A stretch of 64,000 bases of DNA from JAFNAG01 sp963824985 (GTDB lineage Bacteria > Acidobacteriota > UBA6911): the NCBI GenBank assembly GCA_963824985.1, contig CAWGRQ010000048.1:38469-102468 (forward strand), in the 5' to 3' direction. Made by a program: the position numbers and the translations under genes. Of the stretch, positions 43,818 through 52,049 are shown in pieces (the stretch's first letter is position 1; each line of letters opens with the position of its first letter). The notes beneath the pieces are model-generated. The model did no database searches, was not told where the DNA came from, and worked only from the letters and a program-made list of their open reading frames with translations.

Positions 43818-45533
43818 TCAGTACTTGCGCTCGACGGGTTTCCAATTTGTGATCGTTACCGGTTTGTAGTCCAGTCTGGGCCCGGCACCCGTGTGATAGA
43901 CCATCGAGTGCCTCAGGAACTTTTCGTCGTCGCGCGTGCCGAAGTCGGTCCGGGAATGGGCGCCGCGCGACTCCTCGCGCGCCAGGCCCGCGAAAAGGAG
44001 CACCTCGGCGAGTTCTAGCATGTTTTCAGTTTCCAACGTCTGAATGAGGTTGGAATTGTAGATGCGGCTCTTGTCCTGCACGCTGATGTTCTGAAATCGC
44101 TGCCTGAGCTCGGCGATCTTATCCAGGCCCTGCTTCATCGACGGGCCGGTGCGGAAGACGCCGGCGTGCTTATCCATCAAGGTCCGAAGTTCCCGCCGGA
44201 TCTGGGATGGACTCTCCTTGCCACTCCTCTTGAGCAGTCCTTCAAATATGCGCTTTTCCTCTTCGCGGGCCCTCGCCTCGGGCGCGTCGTTTAGACGCGG
44301 CCCCTGCCCGAGGTATCGGGAGATTTCTCCGCCCGTGATCCCGCCCCATACCAGGCATTCTGCGGTGGAATTGCATCCCAGCCGGTTGGCGCCATGCATC
44401 GAGTGGCAGGCGACCTCTCCTGCAGCCCAGATATTTTCCACCCTGGTCCGGCCGTTGATGTCGGCTTCGATGCCGCCCATGGAATAATGGGCCACGGGCC
44501 GGATGGGAATCGGCGTGGTAATCGGGTCGATTCCGAGGAATTTCATGCATACTTCGCGGATCAGAGGCAGACGCTTGTTGATCCTGTCCGCGCCCAGGTG
44601 GGTCAAATCGAGCTGGATGTAATCGAGGCCTTCGGGGCCCGGGAATCCGCGGCCTTCGAGGATTTCGGTCATCTCGGAACGGGAGACGATGTCACGCGGC
44701 GCCAGCTCCATCATTTTGGGCGCGTACTTGTCCATGAATCTCTCGCCCTTGTTGTTGCGCAGATACCCGCCTTCGCCGCGGCACCCCTCGGTCATGAGAA
44801 TCCCGGAAGGGACCAGACCCGTCGGATGGAATTGAAGGAACTCCGGATCCTCCAGCGCCAGACCGGCCCGGTAGGCCATGGCCTGCCCGTCCCCGGTCAC
44901 CGTTTGTGAGTAGGTGGTGAAACCATACAGGTTGCCCAGCCCGCCGGAAGATATCAGGAGGGCCTTGCCGCGCAACGTGTACATCTCCCCTGTCGGGGCG
45001 TCAAGGATGGTCAGGCCGGCAAACCGGCCTCCTTCGACGATCAGCGAAGTGACGAAGCACTCATCGTAGCGTTTGAAGTTTTTATATTTTACCAGGGTGT
45101 CATACAGGGCCTGCATCTCGAAGAAGCCGGTCTTGTCCGCAGCCATGCAGGCGCGAGGGAAGGAATGCCCGCCAAAAGGCCTCTGCATGATGCGGCCGTC
45201 CTCACGGCGGGACCAGGGAACTCCCCAGTGCTCCAGCAGGCGGATTTCGTCAGGTGAGGTCCTGACGAAACGATCGACGGTGTCCTGATCGGCCAGGAAA
45301 TCCGCGCCTTTGACCGTGTCCCAGGAGTGCAGGTCGAAGCTGTCCCCCTCCTCTGGACGCATGACGGCGGCGCTGCCCCCTTCCGCGCATACCGAATGTG
45401 CGCGCATGATCTGAACCTTCGACACGATTCCGATGTCGGCCTTGCCTCCGGTCTTGATGCAGATTTCAACAGCGGCGCGAAACCCGGCGAGCCCGGTTCC
45501 CAGGATCAGGACATCGTGAGATATATGCTGCAT
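43818..45533 (-). CDS. sdhA: Succinate dehydrogenase flavoprotein subunit
   Basis: 571 residues; GGAGGATAGCCAGC precedes the ATG. Oxidises succinate to fumarate with covalently bound FAD. Marks: LILGTGLAGFRAAVEI (FAD Rossmann), RAHSVCAEGGSAAV with the likely flavin-linked His, EFLQFHPTGLVPSGI, MTEGCRGEGGYLRNN, substrate residues in RPVAHYSMGGIEAD, and HSMHGANRLGCNSTAECLVW. First gene of a minus-strand run sdhA-sdhC-sdhD-sdhB followed by icd and mdh, an unusual compact grouping of TCA enzymes. Confidence 0.97.
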   Translation of the reverse strand: MQHISHDVLILGTGLAGFRAAVEICIKTGGKADIGIVSKVQIMRAHSVCAEGGSAAVMRPEEGDSFDLHSWDTVKGADFLADQDTVDRFVRTSPDEIRLLEHWGVPWSRREDGRIMQRPFGGHSFPRACMAADKTGFFEMQALYDTLVKYKNFKRYDECFVTSLIVEGGRFAGLTILDAPTGEMYTLRGKALLISSGGLGNLYGFTTYSQTVTGDGQAMAYRAGLALEDPEFLQFHPTGLVPSGILMTEGCRGEGGYLRNNKGERFMDKYAPKMMELAPRDIVSRSEMTEILEGRGFPGPEGLDYIQLDLTHLGADRINKRLPLIREVCMKFLGIDPITTPIPIRPVAHYSMGGIEADINGRTRVENIWAAGEVACHSMHGANRLGCNSTAECLVWGGITGGEISRYLGQGPRLNDAPEARAREEEKRIFEGLLKRSGKESPSQIRRELRTLMDKHAGVFRTGPSMKQGLDKIAELRQRFQNISVQDKSRIYNSNLIQTLETENMLELAEVLLFAGLAREESRGAHSRTDFGTRDDEKFLRHSMVYHTGAGPRLDYKPVTITNWKPVERKY

Positions 45534-45957
45534 GCTGGCTATCCTCCATGCGACCGGCAGTGTGGCGTATCGGCCTGATGATGTGCCACAGTGCCATTTG
45601 CGGACCGCTTGAGCCTGCCTGTCAACTCCTTGAGCAAACTGCCCGCGGCCCTGCGATCGGGTATCAATAAATGGCGCCCCAAGATAATCCCCGCTGCCAG
45701 TCCTGTCAATTACGTTCTACCCTCGACCGCAGTTTGAACCTCGGCGCGCGCATTCAAGCATGAAGAAAAGATTGCAGGACATTTCAGGACACGGAAGAAC
45801 GCGGACGAACACGGATCGGTTCCGTGCGCGGGGATTTTGCGGGCCCGAAGGGCCCAGTGCGCAGGAAAAAGTGATCTTGGAAACGAATGTTTCGTTGAAA
45901 TCCGAGGCCACTTGCGCTTAGGCTCTATGAATTCATCCGAGGGGGTTCAAGATACCT
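45534..45957. other. Divergent sdhA/cstA intergenic region with dispersed repeat copy b
   Basis: 424 nt. The stretch 45787-45850 carries the repeat family in full (GGACACGGAAGAACGCGG, then TCCGTGCGCGGGGATTTTGC and GGGCCC). No gene is supported. The sdh promoter should lie near 45545-45620 on the minus strand and that of cstA near 45860-45940, but neither has clear consensus boxes. Confidence 0.5.
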
Positions 45958-48042
45958 ATGGTTCAAGTTTCCATCGGGAGTTGGCGCCGCCTGGCCCGCA
46001 AATTAATGTGGATTGCCGTCAGCATCGCCGGCGCCGGTTCTCTCGGAGCCGTGGCACTGTATCGTGATGAGCCGATCAACGCCATCTGGCTGATTGTGGC
46101 CGCCGTCTGCATTTACCTGATCGGCTACCGGTTTTACAGCCGTTTTTTGGCGCTCCGGGTGCTCGAACTGGACGACCGGCGGGCCACGCCGGCGGAGCGG
46201 ATCGATGACGGGCGGGATTATGTGCCGACCAACAAATGGATTCTCCTGGGGCACCATTTTGCCGCCATCGCCGGCCCCGGTCCCCTGGTCGGCCCCACCC
46301 TGGCGGCCCAGCTCGGCTACCTGCCGGGGACTCTCTGGATTCTGATCGGTGCCGTTGTCGGGGGGTGTGTCCAGGATTTTGTCATTCTCTTCGCTTCGAT
46401 GCGCCGCAACGGCAAGTCGCTTGGGCAGATTGCCAAAGAGGAGGTGGGGCCGGTCGCCGGTTTCACCGCCCTGTTCGCCATCATTTCGATTTTGGTCATT
46501 CTCCTGGCCGTGATTGCACTCGTCGTGACCAACGCCCTGAAGTCCAGCCCCTGGGGTACGTTTACTCTGGCGCATGACGATCCCGATTGCGATGCTGATG
46601 GGGATATACATGCGGTTCCTGCGCCCGGGCAAAGTGCTGGAGACCTCCCTGATCGGCTTTGTCCTGGTGATGGCGGCGGTTTTCGGCGGGCAGTATGTGG
46701 CGCAGGTTCCGACGCTTGCGGCCCTGTTCACCTTCGATGGCCGGCACCTGGCGCTGCTGATCATTGCCTATGGATTCGCCGCTTCGGTCCTGCCGGTCTG
46801 GCTGCTGCTGGCGCCGCGCGACTACCTGAGCACCTTCATCAAGCTGGGGACGATTTTCCTGCTGGCATTGGGGATTCTCGCCGTGCGTCCGACGCTCGCA
46901 ATGCCGGCCTTGACGCGATTTATCGACGGCAGCGGGCCCGTCTTTGCCGGCAAGATCTTTCCTTTTGCATTCATCACGATTGCGTGTGGCGCCGTCTCGG
47001 GATTTCATGCGCTCATCTCGTCGGGGACCACTCCGAAGCTCATCCGCAAGGAGAGCCAGGCGCGCATGATCGGCTATGGATCCATGGCCATGGAGTCGTT
47101 CGTTGCGATCATGGCCATGATCGCCGCCTGCGTCCTGCAGCCGGGCGTGTACTTCGCCATCAACAGCCCGGCCGGCATCGTTGGGGCGGATCCTGTGGCC
47201 GCTACGGCCGCCATCTCATCCTGGGGCTATCCGGTTACGGCTCCCCAGATGGCGGAACTTGCGGGCATGGTGGGAGAAAGCAGCCTGTTTGCGCGCACCG
47301 GGGGCGCACCATCCCTGGCGGTCGGGATCGCGCATATCTTTTCCGGCACGCTGGGGGCGCCGGTCTAATGGCGATCTGGTACCACTTCGCCATCATGTTC
47401 GAGGCGCTCTTCATCCTTACCGTTCTGGATGCCGGCAGCAGGGTGGGCCGGTTCCTGATCCAGGACCTGCTTGGACACTTCTGGCGGCCGTTGGGTCAGA
47501 CGAGCTGGTATCCGAGTGTGATTCTGACGAGCGGCCTGATGGTTAGTGCCTGGGGATATTTTCTTTACCAGGGAGTCATGGATCCCTTGGGCGGCATCAA
47601 CAGCCTGTGGCCGCTGTTCGGCATTGCCAACCAGTTGCTGGCTGTGGTGGCGCTCTGCGTCGGCACGACCATCCTGATCAAAATGAACAAGGCCCGCTAC
47701 GCATGGGTGACCTTGGTCCCCATGGTCTGGCTCGTGTTGGCCACCCAGACTGCAGGCTATCAAAAGATGTTCCATGCGGATCCGCGCATCGGGTTTCTTT
47801 CGGAGGCCGATCGTCTGGGCGCTTTAATCGCCGACGGCAGGATGGCCGCCGGACAAGTGGCCGCCACCGAGAGGCTCATTTTCAACAATCGGCTCGATGC
47901 CGCGGTTACGGGTTTGTTCTCCCTGCTGGTCTTGGTCATTGTGGTCGATTCGGCTCGCGAATGGTCGGCGATCCTGCGCCGGCGCAAGCTGCCCGTGCTG
48001 CGCGAGTCGGAGTATGTTGTGTCGGCGCTGGTGGGGGATTGA
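45958..48042 (+). pseudogene. cstA: Carbon starvation protein CstA (peptide/pyruvate transporter), with two compensating frame changes
   Basis: CstA homologue readable as about 694 residues, but the frame shifts at about 46573 and returns at about 47355. The N-terminal third (to SSPWGTFTLA) includes NKWILLGHHFAAIAGPGPLV and LVGPTLAAQLGYLPGTLWIL. The middle third, in another frame, runs MTIPIAMLMGIYMRFLRPGK to IAHIFSGTLG. The last third begins GLMAIWYHFAIMFEALFILT. The first break looks like an extra C in GGCGCATGACG and the second like a missing G in the run CTGGGGGCG, so the original frame is exactly restored. That favours base-calling error over decay. CstA is a multi-pass inner-membrane importer induced on carbon starvation. 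A ybdD gene follows, as in E. coli. Confidence 0.87.
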
Positions 48043-48172
48043 TCGCCATGCGGATGGGGCAAAAACTCTCCGCGTTCCAAAGCGACCGAGGCTTGCCGGT
48101 GCTCGTCCGCGTTCCGAAATCAGGTCGCCGTGCTTATAAATCCCGGAACCGACTGATGGAGGTCGGGTGACC

Positions 48173-48349
48173 ATGAAATGGCTGCGCATTATCAGGAAGG
48201 TTCTGGCGGAACTCACGGGAGAAGCGGATTATGACCGCTATTGTGCCCACCTGCGCGCCCGGCACCCGGAAACGCGCCCGCCCAGCGAAACGGAATTCTT
48301 CCTCGGCCGCCTGGAAGAAAAATACTCGCGTCCAACCCGGTGCTGCTGA
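48173..48349 (+). CDS. ybdD: YbdD/YjiX family protein (DUF466)
   Basis: 58 residues from the ATG at 48173; a GTG two codons upstream (48167) is closer to the GGAGG at 48158-48162 and is equally possible. The family signature is clear: ADYDRYCAHLRARHPETRPP, then EFFLGRLEEKYSRPTRCC with the characteristic terminal double Cys. In enterobacteria the homologue is encoded directly after cstA and is needed for the transporter to work. Here it follows cstA by 130 nt, supporting the same pairing. Confidence 0.88.
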   Translation: MKWLRIIRKVLAELTGEADYDRYCAHLRARHPETRPPSETEFFLGRLEEKYSRPTRCC

Positions 48350-48462
48350 GCCTGAAGCTAAAGATCGATCCGTGTTCATCCGCGTGCATCCGCGTCCTGA
48401 AATGTCTTGCGCCGCTTGATTCGCGGTAATTGTTTAGCCAAATCAAATGGATGAAGAAGCAA

Positions 48463-48542
48463 AACGCAAAGACGCGGAGGCGCAAGGGCGCAAAGATCGA
48501 CTGAGCAACAGGCTTGGGCGCAGCGCTTCGCGTCTTTGCGTT
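48463..48542. repeat. 14-bp perfect inverted repeat (AACGCAAAGACGCG)
   Basis: AACGCAAAGACGCG at 48463-48476 and its exact complement at 48529-48542, separated by 52 nt. The arms are of the AAGACGCG...CGCGTCTTTGCG type often scattered between genes in environmental genomes. It lies between the convergent ends of ybdD and the sigma factor gene. Confidence 0.6.
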
Positions 48543-48582
48543 CTGCTGCTCAGCATCGGCTAAACAGATGCGATTCGCGAAT

Positions 48583-49554
48583 CTAGCGCTTGAGATTGAA
48601 CTCGACCTGGAGGACATCGCCGAAGGATTCGGTCATGAATTTCTTGAGTCTGGCGATCAGCTTTTTTTCGGCGATACGCACCGCCTCGCGGGAGATCCCG
48701 TAGCGGTCGGCGATCTGCTGCAACGTTTCCGGGGCATCGGCGATCAGTCGGAGCTTGAGAATCAGCCGGTCGCGTTCGGACAGGGTTCGTTCGAACTCGG
48801 CAAACTTCTGTTCCAGCATATCCCGGAATTCTCCTTGAGCGATCTTGACGTCGACGCTGTCCTCCATCATATGAAGGCTGTCGATATAGCGGAGGTTGTC
48901 AGCCTGGCCCCCGATCGGAGCGTCCAGGGATATATCGCCGCCCATCCCCTGCTCGACCAGGGAGATCTCATTTTCGTCCACTCCCAGGTTCTGGGCCAGG
49001 ATCTGGGCAGTCGGAGTGATGCCGCGAGCCTCCAGTTCCCGCTTTTCCCGGTTAAGATTCATCAGGATTTTGCGCCGCTCATTGGTGGTGCCGATCTTGA
49101 CGAGACGTGAATTGTCGAGGAGGAACTTGAGGATGTACGCTTTGATCCACCACGCGGCATAGGTCGGCAACCGCGTGCCGCGGAAGGGATCGAAGCGCTT
49201 CAAAGCCTGCAACAGCCCGACATTGCCTTCCTGAATCAGATCCATGAGGTTCCGGTACACCTTGTGATAGATCATGGCGATCTTCACCACCAGCTTGAGG
49301 TTGGAGGTGACCAGCCGGTATGCGGCCTCACGATCCCCGGTCTGGTGATAGCTCACAGCCAGGTCATGTTCCTCTTCGCGGGTAAGCGGGCCGAATTTCC
49401 TGATTTCGTAAAGGTATCGCCGGAGCGGATCGTAGGGGGCCAGCTTCCCGGTCCCCTCCTGGATGCCTGCCTCCTTATCATCCAGCAGCCCTTTGATCCT
49501 GCTTTCCGGCTCTTTTTCGCTCTCTTCCACAGGTTCGCTCCACTCTCGGTTCAA
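48583..49554 (-). CDS. rpoH: Sigma-70 family RNA polymerase sigma factor, RpoH-like
   Basis: 323 residues. Alternative sigma factor with regions 1.2 to 4: DPLRRYLYEIRKFGPLTREE, core-binding region 2 LMDLIQEGNVGLLQALKRFD, -10 recognition RLPTYAAWWIKAYILKFLLD, an RpoH-box-like segment after NSRLVKIGTTNERRKILMNL, and region 4 TLSERDRLILKLRLIADAP with the helix-turn-helix ADRYGISREAVRIAEKKL. Overall layout and length fit RpoH (heat-shock sigma-32) and its delta-proteobacterial and acidobacterial relatives. A J-domain chaperone gene lies 136 nt upstream on the same strand, in line with a stress role. The symbol is tentative. Confidence 0.82.
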   Translation of the reverse strand: MNREWSEPVEESEKEPESRIKGLLDDKEAGIQEGTGKLAPYDPLRRYLYEIRKFGPLTREEEHDLAVSYHQTGDREAAYRLVTSNLKLVVKIAMIYHKVYRNLMDLIQEGNVGLLQALKRFDPFRGTRLPTYAAWWIKAYILKFLLDNSRLVKIGTTNERRKILMNLNREKRELEARGITPTAQILAQNLGVDENEISLVEQGMGGDISLDAPIGGQADNLRYIDSLHMMEDSVDVKIAQGEFRDMLEQKFAEFERTLSERDRLILKLRLIADAPETLQQIADRYGISREAVRIAEKKLIARLKKFMTESFGDVLQVEFNLKR

Positions 49555-49690
49555 CGGCTCTGATTATACGGGATCGGGCTAAAATGGTGAAATGCGCGCC
49601 CTGTGTAATAGGACTTTTGGGTGCGTCATGCATGCCGGGATTCCAGACTTGCCGCAGCTTGGCGGCCAGGTATCGGGTCCCCCCGCCCGG

Positions 49691-50128
49691 CTACCAATCA
49701 GGCTTCTGGAAGCGCTCCAAAATGCGAAAGATGGCCTCCAATTCTTCCCAGGGATCATTCCGACAGGTTCCCGCCGCAGCCTGACCGCGATGCCGGCCGA
49801 TCGGTTCGGGACGAGCGCGGGAGAAGATGGTGCTGAGATCTATATGGGCAGGATCCATGCGCACTTCAGACCGGGACCGGGTCCATTCTCTTCCATGGGC
49901 GGGCATCGGACGTTGTGCCCGTTCCCCGCAGCGTCGATCGTACAAGGATCTCCGGATCGGGTCCCCCAGGATTTCATAGGCAGCCTGGATTTCTCGAAAT
50001 TTATCCGGCGACGCACCGCCTCCGGCGTCCGGGTGGAATTTCTTGGCCAGCGTTCGGTAGGCGGCGCGAATCTCCTGGTCGTTTGCATTGCGGGCGATGC
50101 CCAGGATCTGATAGAGATCTTTGCTCAT
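49691..50128 (-). CDS. J-domain (DnaJ-like) protein
   Basis: 145 residues from the ATG at 50128 (MSKDLYQILGIARNANDQEI); the frame is open further upstream without similarity. A complete N-terminal J domain with the HPD motif in LAKKFHPDAGGG, then FREIQAAYEILGDPIRRSLYD. The remaining 70 residues are Arg-rich and unlike the Gly/Phe, zinc-finger or C-terminal domains of DnaJ, so this is a type III J protein that would recruit and stimulate DnaK for a specific job. Divergent from the enoyl-CoA hydratase gene with a 38-bp gap; TATAAT on the minus strand lies in that gap. Confidence 0.85.
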   Translation of the reverse strand: MSKDLYQILGIARNANDQEIRAAYRTLAKKFHPDAGGGASPDKFREIQAAYEILGDPIRRSLYDRRCGERAQRPMPAHGREWTRSRSEVRMDPAHIDLSTIFSRARPEPIGRHRGQAAAGTCRNDPWEELEAIFRILERFQKPDW

Positions 50129-50166
50129 GACCCAATTATTATAGACTATCAAACCAAGGAGGCGCC

Positions 50167-50946
50167 ATGGGGTACGAAAACCTGATCGTCGAGAAGCGAG
50201 GAGGGGTGGCACGGGTTACGGTGAACCGGCCTGACAAGCTAAATGCGCTGAACGTTCAGACGCGAGAGGAAATTCTGGTTGCATTCAAGGAACTCGCTGC
50301 TGATCGGGAGGTTCGCGTCATCGTGATCACGGGCGCCGGCGAGAAGGCATTTATCGCGGGGGCGGATATCGGCGAGTTTTCCGGTAACACGGCGCTCGAG
50401 CAGCGGGAGATCATGTCTCGCAGTCGCGCTTTCGACGCCATGGAAGATTGTCCGAAGCCGGTGATCGCAATGATCCAGGGGTATGCCCTGGGTGGCGGGT
50501 GCGAGCTTGCCATGGCCTGCGACATCAGGATCGCTTCGACTCGGGCAAAGTTCGGGCAGCCGGAAATCAAGCTGGGACTTATCCCGGGTGGCGGCGGAAC
50601 GCAGCGCCTGCCGCGCCTGGTCGGAGAAGGGAAGGCGCTGGAGTTGATCCTGACCGGGGATATGGTCGATGCCGAGGAAGCCAGGCGCCTGGGGCTGGTG
50701 AACCAGGTGGTGGCTCCGGAAGAACTCGAAACCCGAACCATGGAATTGGCCAGCAGGATCGCGGAATTCAGCCCGGTGGCTCTGGCCATGGCGAAAAAGG
50801 CGGTCAAGAATGCGGCGCGCATGAACCTGGCCACCGGTCTCGAGGCCGAGAGCGATCTGTTCGCGTTGTGTTTTTCCAGCGCCGACAAGGAAGAAGGAGT
50901 GCGCGCATTTCTCGAAAAGCGGAAACCGGTGTTCGCGGGGAAGTGA
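50167..50946 (+). CDS. Enoyl-CoA hydratase/isomerase family protein
   Basis: 259 residues, typical crotonase length; AAGGAGGCGCC precedes the ATG. Marks: VTVNRPDKLNALNVQTREE, the CoA and oxyanion segment KAFIAGADIGEFSG, IAMIQGYALGGGCELAMACD, and FGQPEIKLGLIPGGGGTQRL. Both catalytic acids of hydratases appear present (Glu in GGGCELAMACD and in FGQPEIKLG), so hydration of 2-enoyl-CoA in fatty-acid oxidation is likely. No other beta-oxidation gene is adjacent. Confidence 0.93.
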   Translation: MGYENLIVEKRGGVARVTVNRPDKLNALNVQTREEILVAFKELAADREVRVIVITGAGEKAFIAGADIGEFSGNTALEQREIMSRSRAFDAMEDCPKPVIAMIQGYALGGGCELAMACDIRIASTRAKFGQPEIKLGLIPGGGGTQRLPRLVGEGKALELILTGDMVDAEEARRLGLVNQVVAPEELETRTMELASRIAEFSPVALAMAKKAVKNAARMNLATGLEAESDLFALCFSSADKEEGVRAFLEKRKPVFAGK

Positions 50947-51005
50947 GGCTGGACCGCCGGAAGAGGCGATCCCGGCTGGGTTCGTCGCCGGCGATCCCCG
51001 CCGTA

Positions 51006-51857
51006 TCAATTGTGGATGTCGTAGCTTTGCTTGAGATCCTGGAGCCAGACGCCGGTCTGAATGCAGACCCGTTCAAAGCCTTCCATCGTCAGTCCGATGC
51101 GCCCGCTCGAGGCAACGGCATCCTGGGGGAAGTTGGTGCCGTCCGCCCCCATGCCCGGGGCGACAGTTTTCGCCGTCAGGTTGGCCAGCACCACGGTGTC
51201 CAGCATCGGGTTGGGATTGACCGGCTCCGTGTCATGATGATGTTCAATGGCCTCGGTAATGGCCTCCGGAAACGACCACTTGTGCGCAATGATGCCTCCA
51301 ACCTCCGCGTGATTGCAGCCGAAGGCTTCCTGCTCCGCGGCTATCAGCGATAGGTTCTTTTCCTTGGCCAAGGCCAGGAGGTCGGTGTTTGAGGCGTCGA
51401 GATAGCGCACCAGGATTAGCTTGCCGATGTCATGAATGAGCGCGGCAATGGTCGATGCTTCCGGGATCGAACGGTTGCGGGTTTCCTTCGCGATGGCTTT
51501 GGCCGCCAGCGAAGCAGCGGCGCCATGCAGCCACAGGTCGTTTTCAGACTGGGCAAAGCGGGAGGCGTCGGAGCGCATCGTGCGCATATGGCCGATCAGC
51601 ATGATGTCCAGCAGCGTAATAGTCCCCAGGCGCACAATGGCATCCCGGATATGCTCGATGCGCGCCCGGCCGCCGAATGCCGCCGAGTTGGCTGTGCGCA
51701 GAATGTTGGACGTGATCGCCCCGTCGTATTCGATGGTGTCGGCAATGCTGGAAAAATTGATATTGGCATCGTTCAGCGCCACCAGCAGTTTCTGGACCGT
51801 AATTGGCAGCGGCTCCAGCCGGTTGATCCCATCCAGTACCTTGTCCGGAATGCCCAT
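51006..51857 (-). CDS. HDOD domain protein
   Basis: 283 residues. HDOD (HD-related output domain) over most of its length: LPITVQKLLVALNDANINFS, ITSNILRTANSAAFG, IEHIRDAIVRLGTITLLDI, LWLHGAAASLAAKAIAKETR, ASTIAALIHDIGKLILVRYL, and HAEVGGIIAHKWSFPEAITE. The HD motif survives (HDIGK), as does HH in IEHHHDTEP. Such proteins usually act in signalling, partnering with chemotaxis or cyclic-di-GMP systems, without proven hydrolase activity. No receiver or GGDEF domain is attached. Convergent with the enoyl-CoA hydratase gene. Confidence 0.88.
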   Translation of the reverse strand: MGIPDKVLDGINRLEPLPITVQKLLVALNDANINFSSIADTIEYDGAITSNILRTANSAAFGGRARIEHIRDAIVRLGTITLLDIMLIGHMRTMRSDASRFAQSENDLWLHGAAASLAAKAIAKETRNRSIPEASTIAALIHDIGKLILVRYLDASNTDLLALAKEKNLSLIAAEQEAFGCNHAEVGGIIAHKWSFPEAITEAIEHHHDTEPVNPNPMLDTVVLANLTAKTVAPGMGADGTNFPQDAVASSGRIGLTMEGFERVCIQTGVWLQDLKQSYDIHN

Positions 51858-51982
51858 AGACTCTCAGACCTCCAGGAATTTCCCTACCGGTAGCTCTATC
51901 GGCTGCCCGGCCCTCTCTGATAAGAAAAAGTCCGGCCCTCCCTGGCTGACCCGCTTTATCCAGGAGGAAAGACATCGCTGGA

Positions 51983-52043
51983 AACGGAAGAACGCGAATT
52001 GGATCCGTGTGCGGGGCTTTTGCGGGCCCGTGTTCTTCCGTGA
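51983..52043. repeat. Dispersed intergenic palindromic repeat, copy c
   Basis: ACGGAAGAACGCG, then GGATCCGTGTGCGGGGCTTT, GCGGGCCCG and the inverted GTGTTCTTCCGT. The two flanks ACGGAAGAAC and GTTCTTCCGT can pair. It ends 6 nt before the stop of the M28 peptidase gene and is clearly related to the copies near 18380 and 45787. Confidence 0.65.
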
Positions 52044-52049
52044 CAGACC

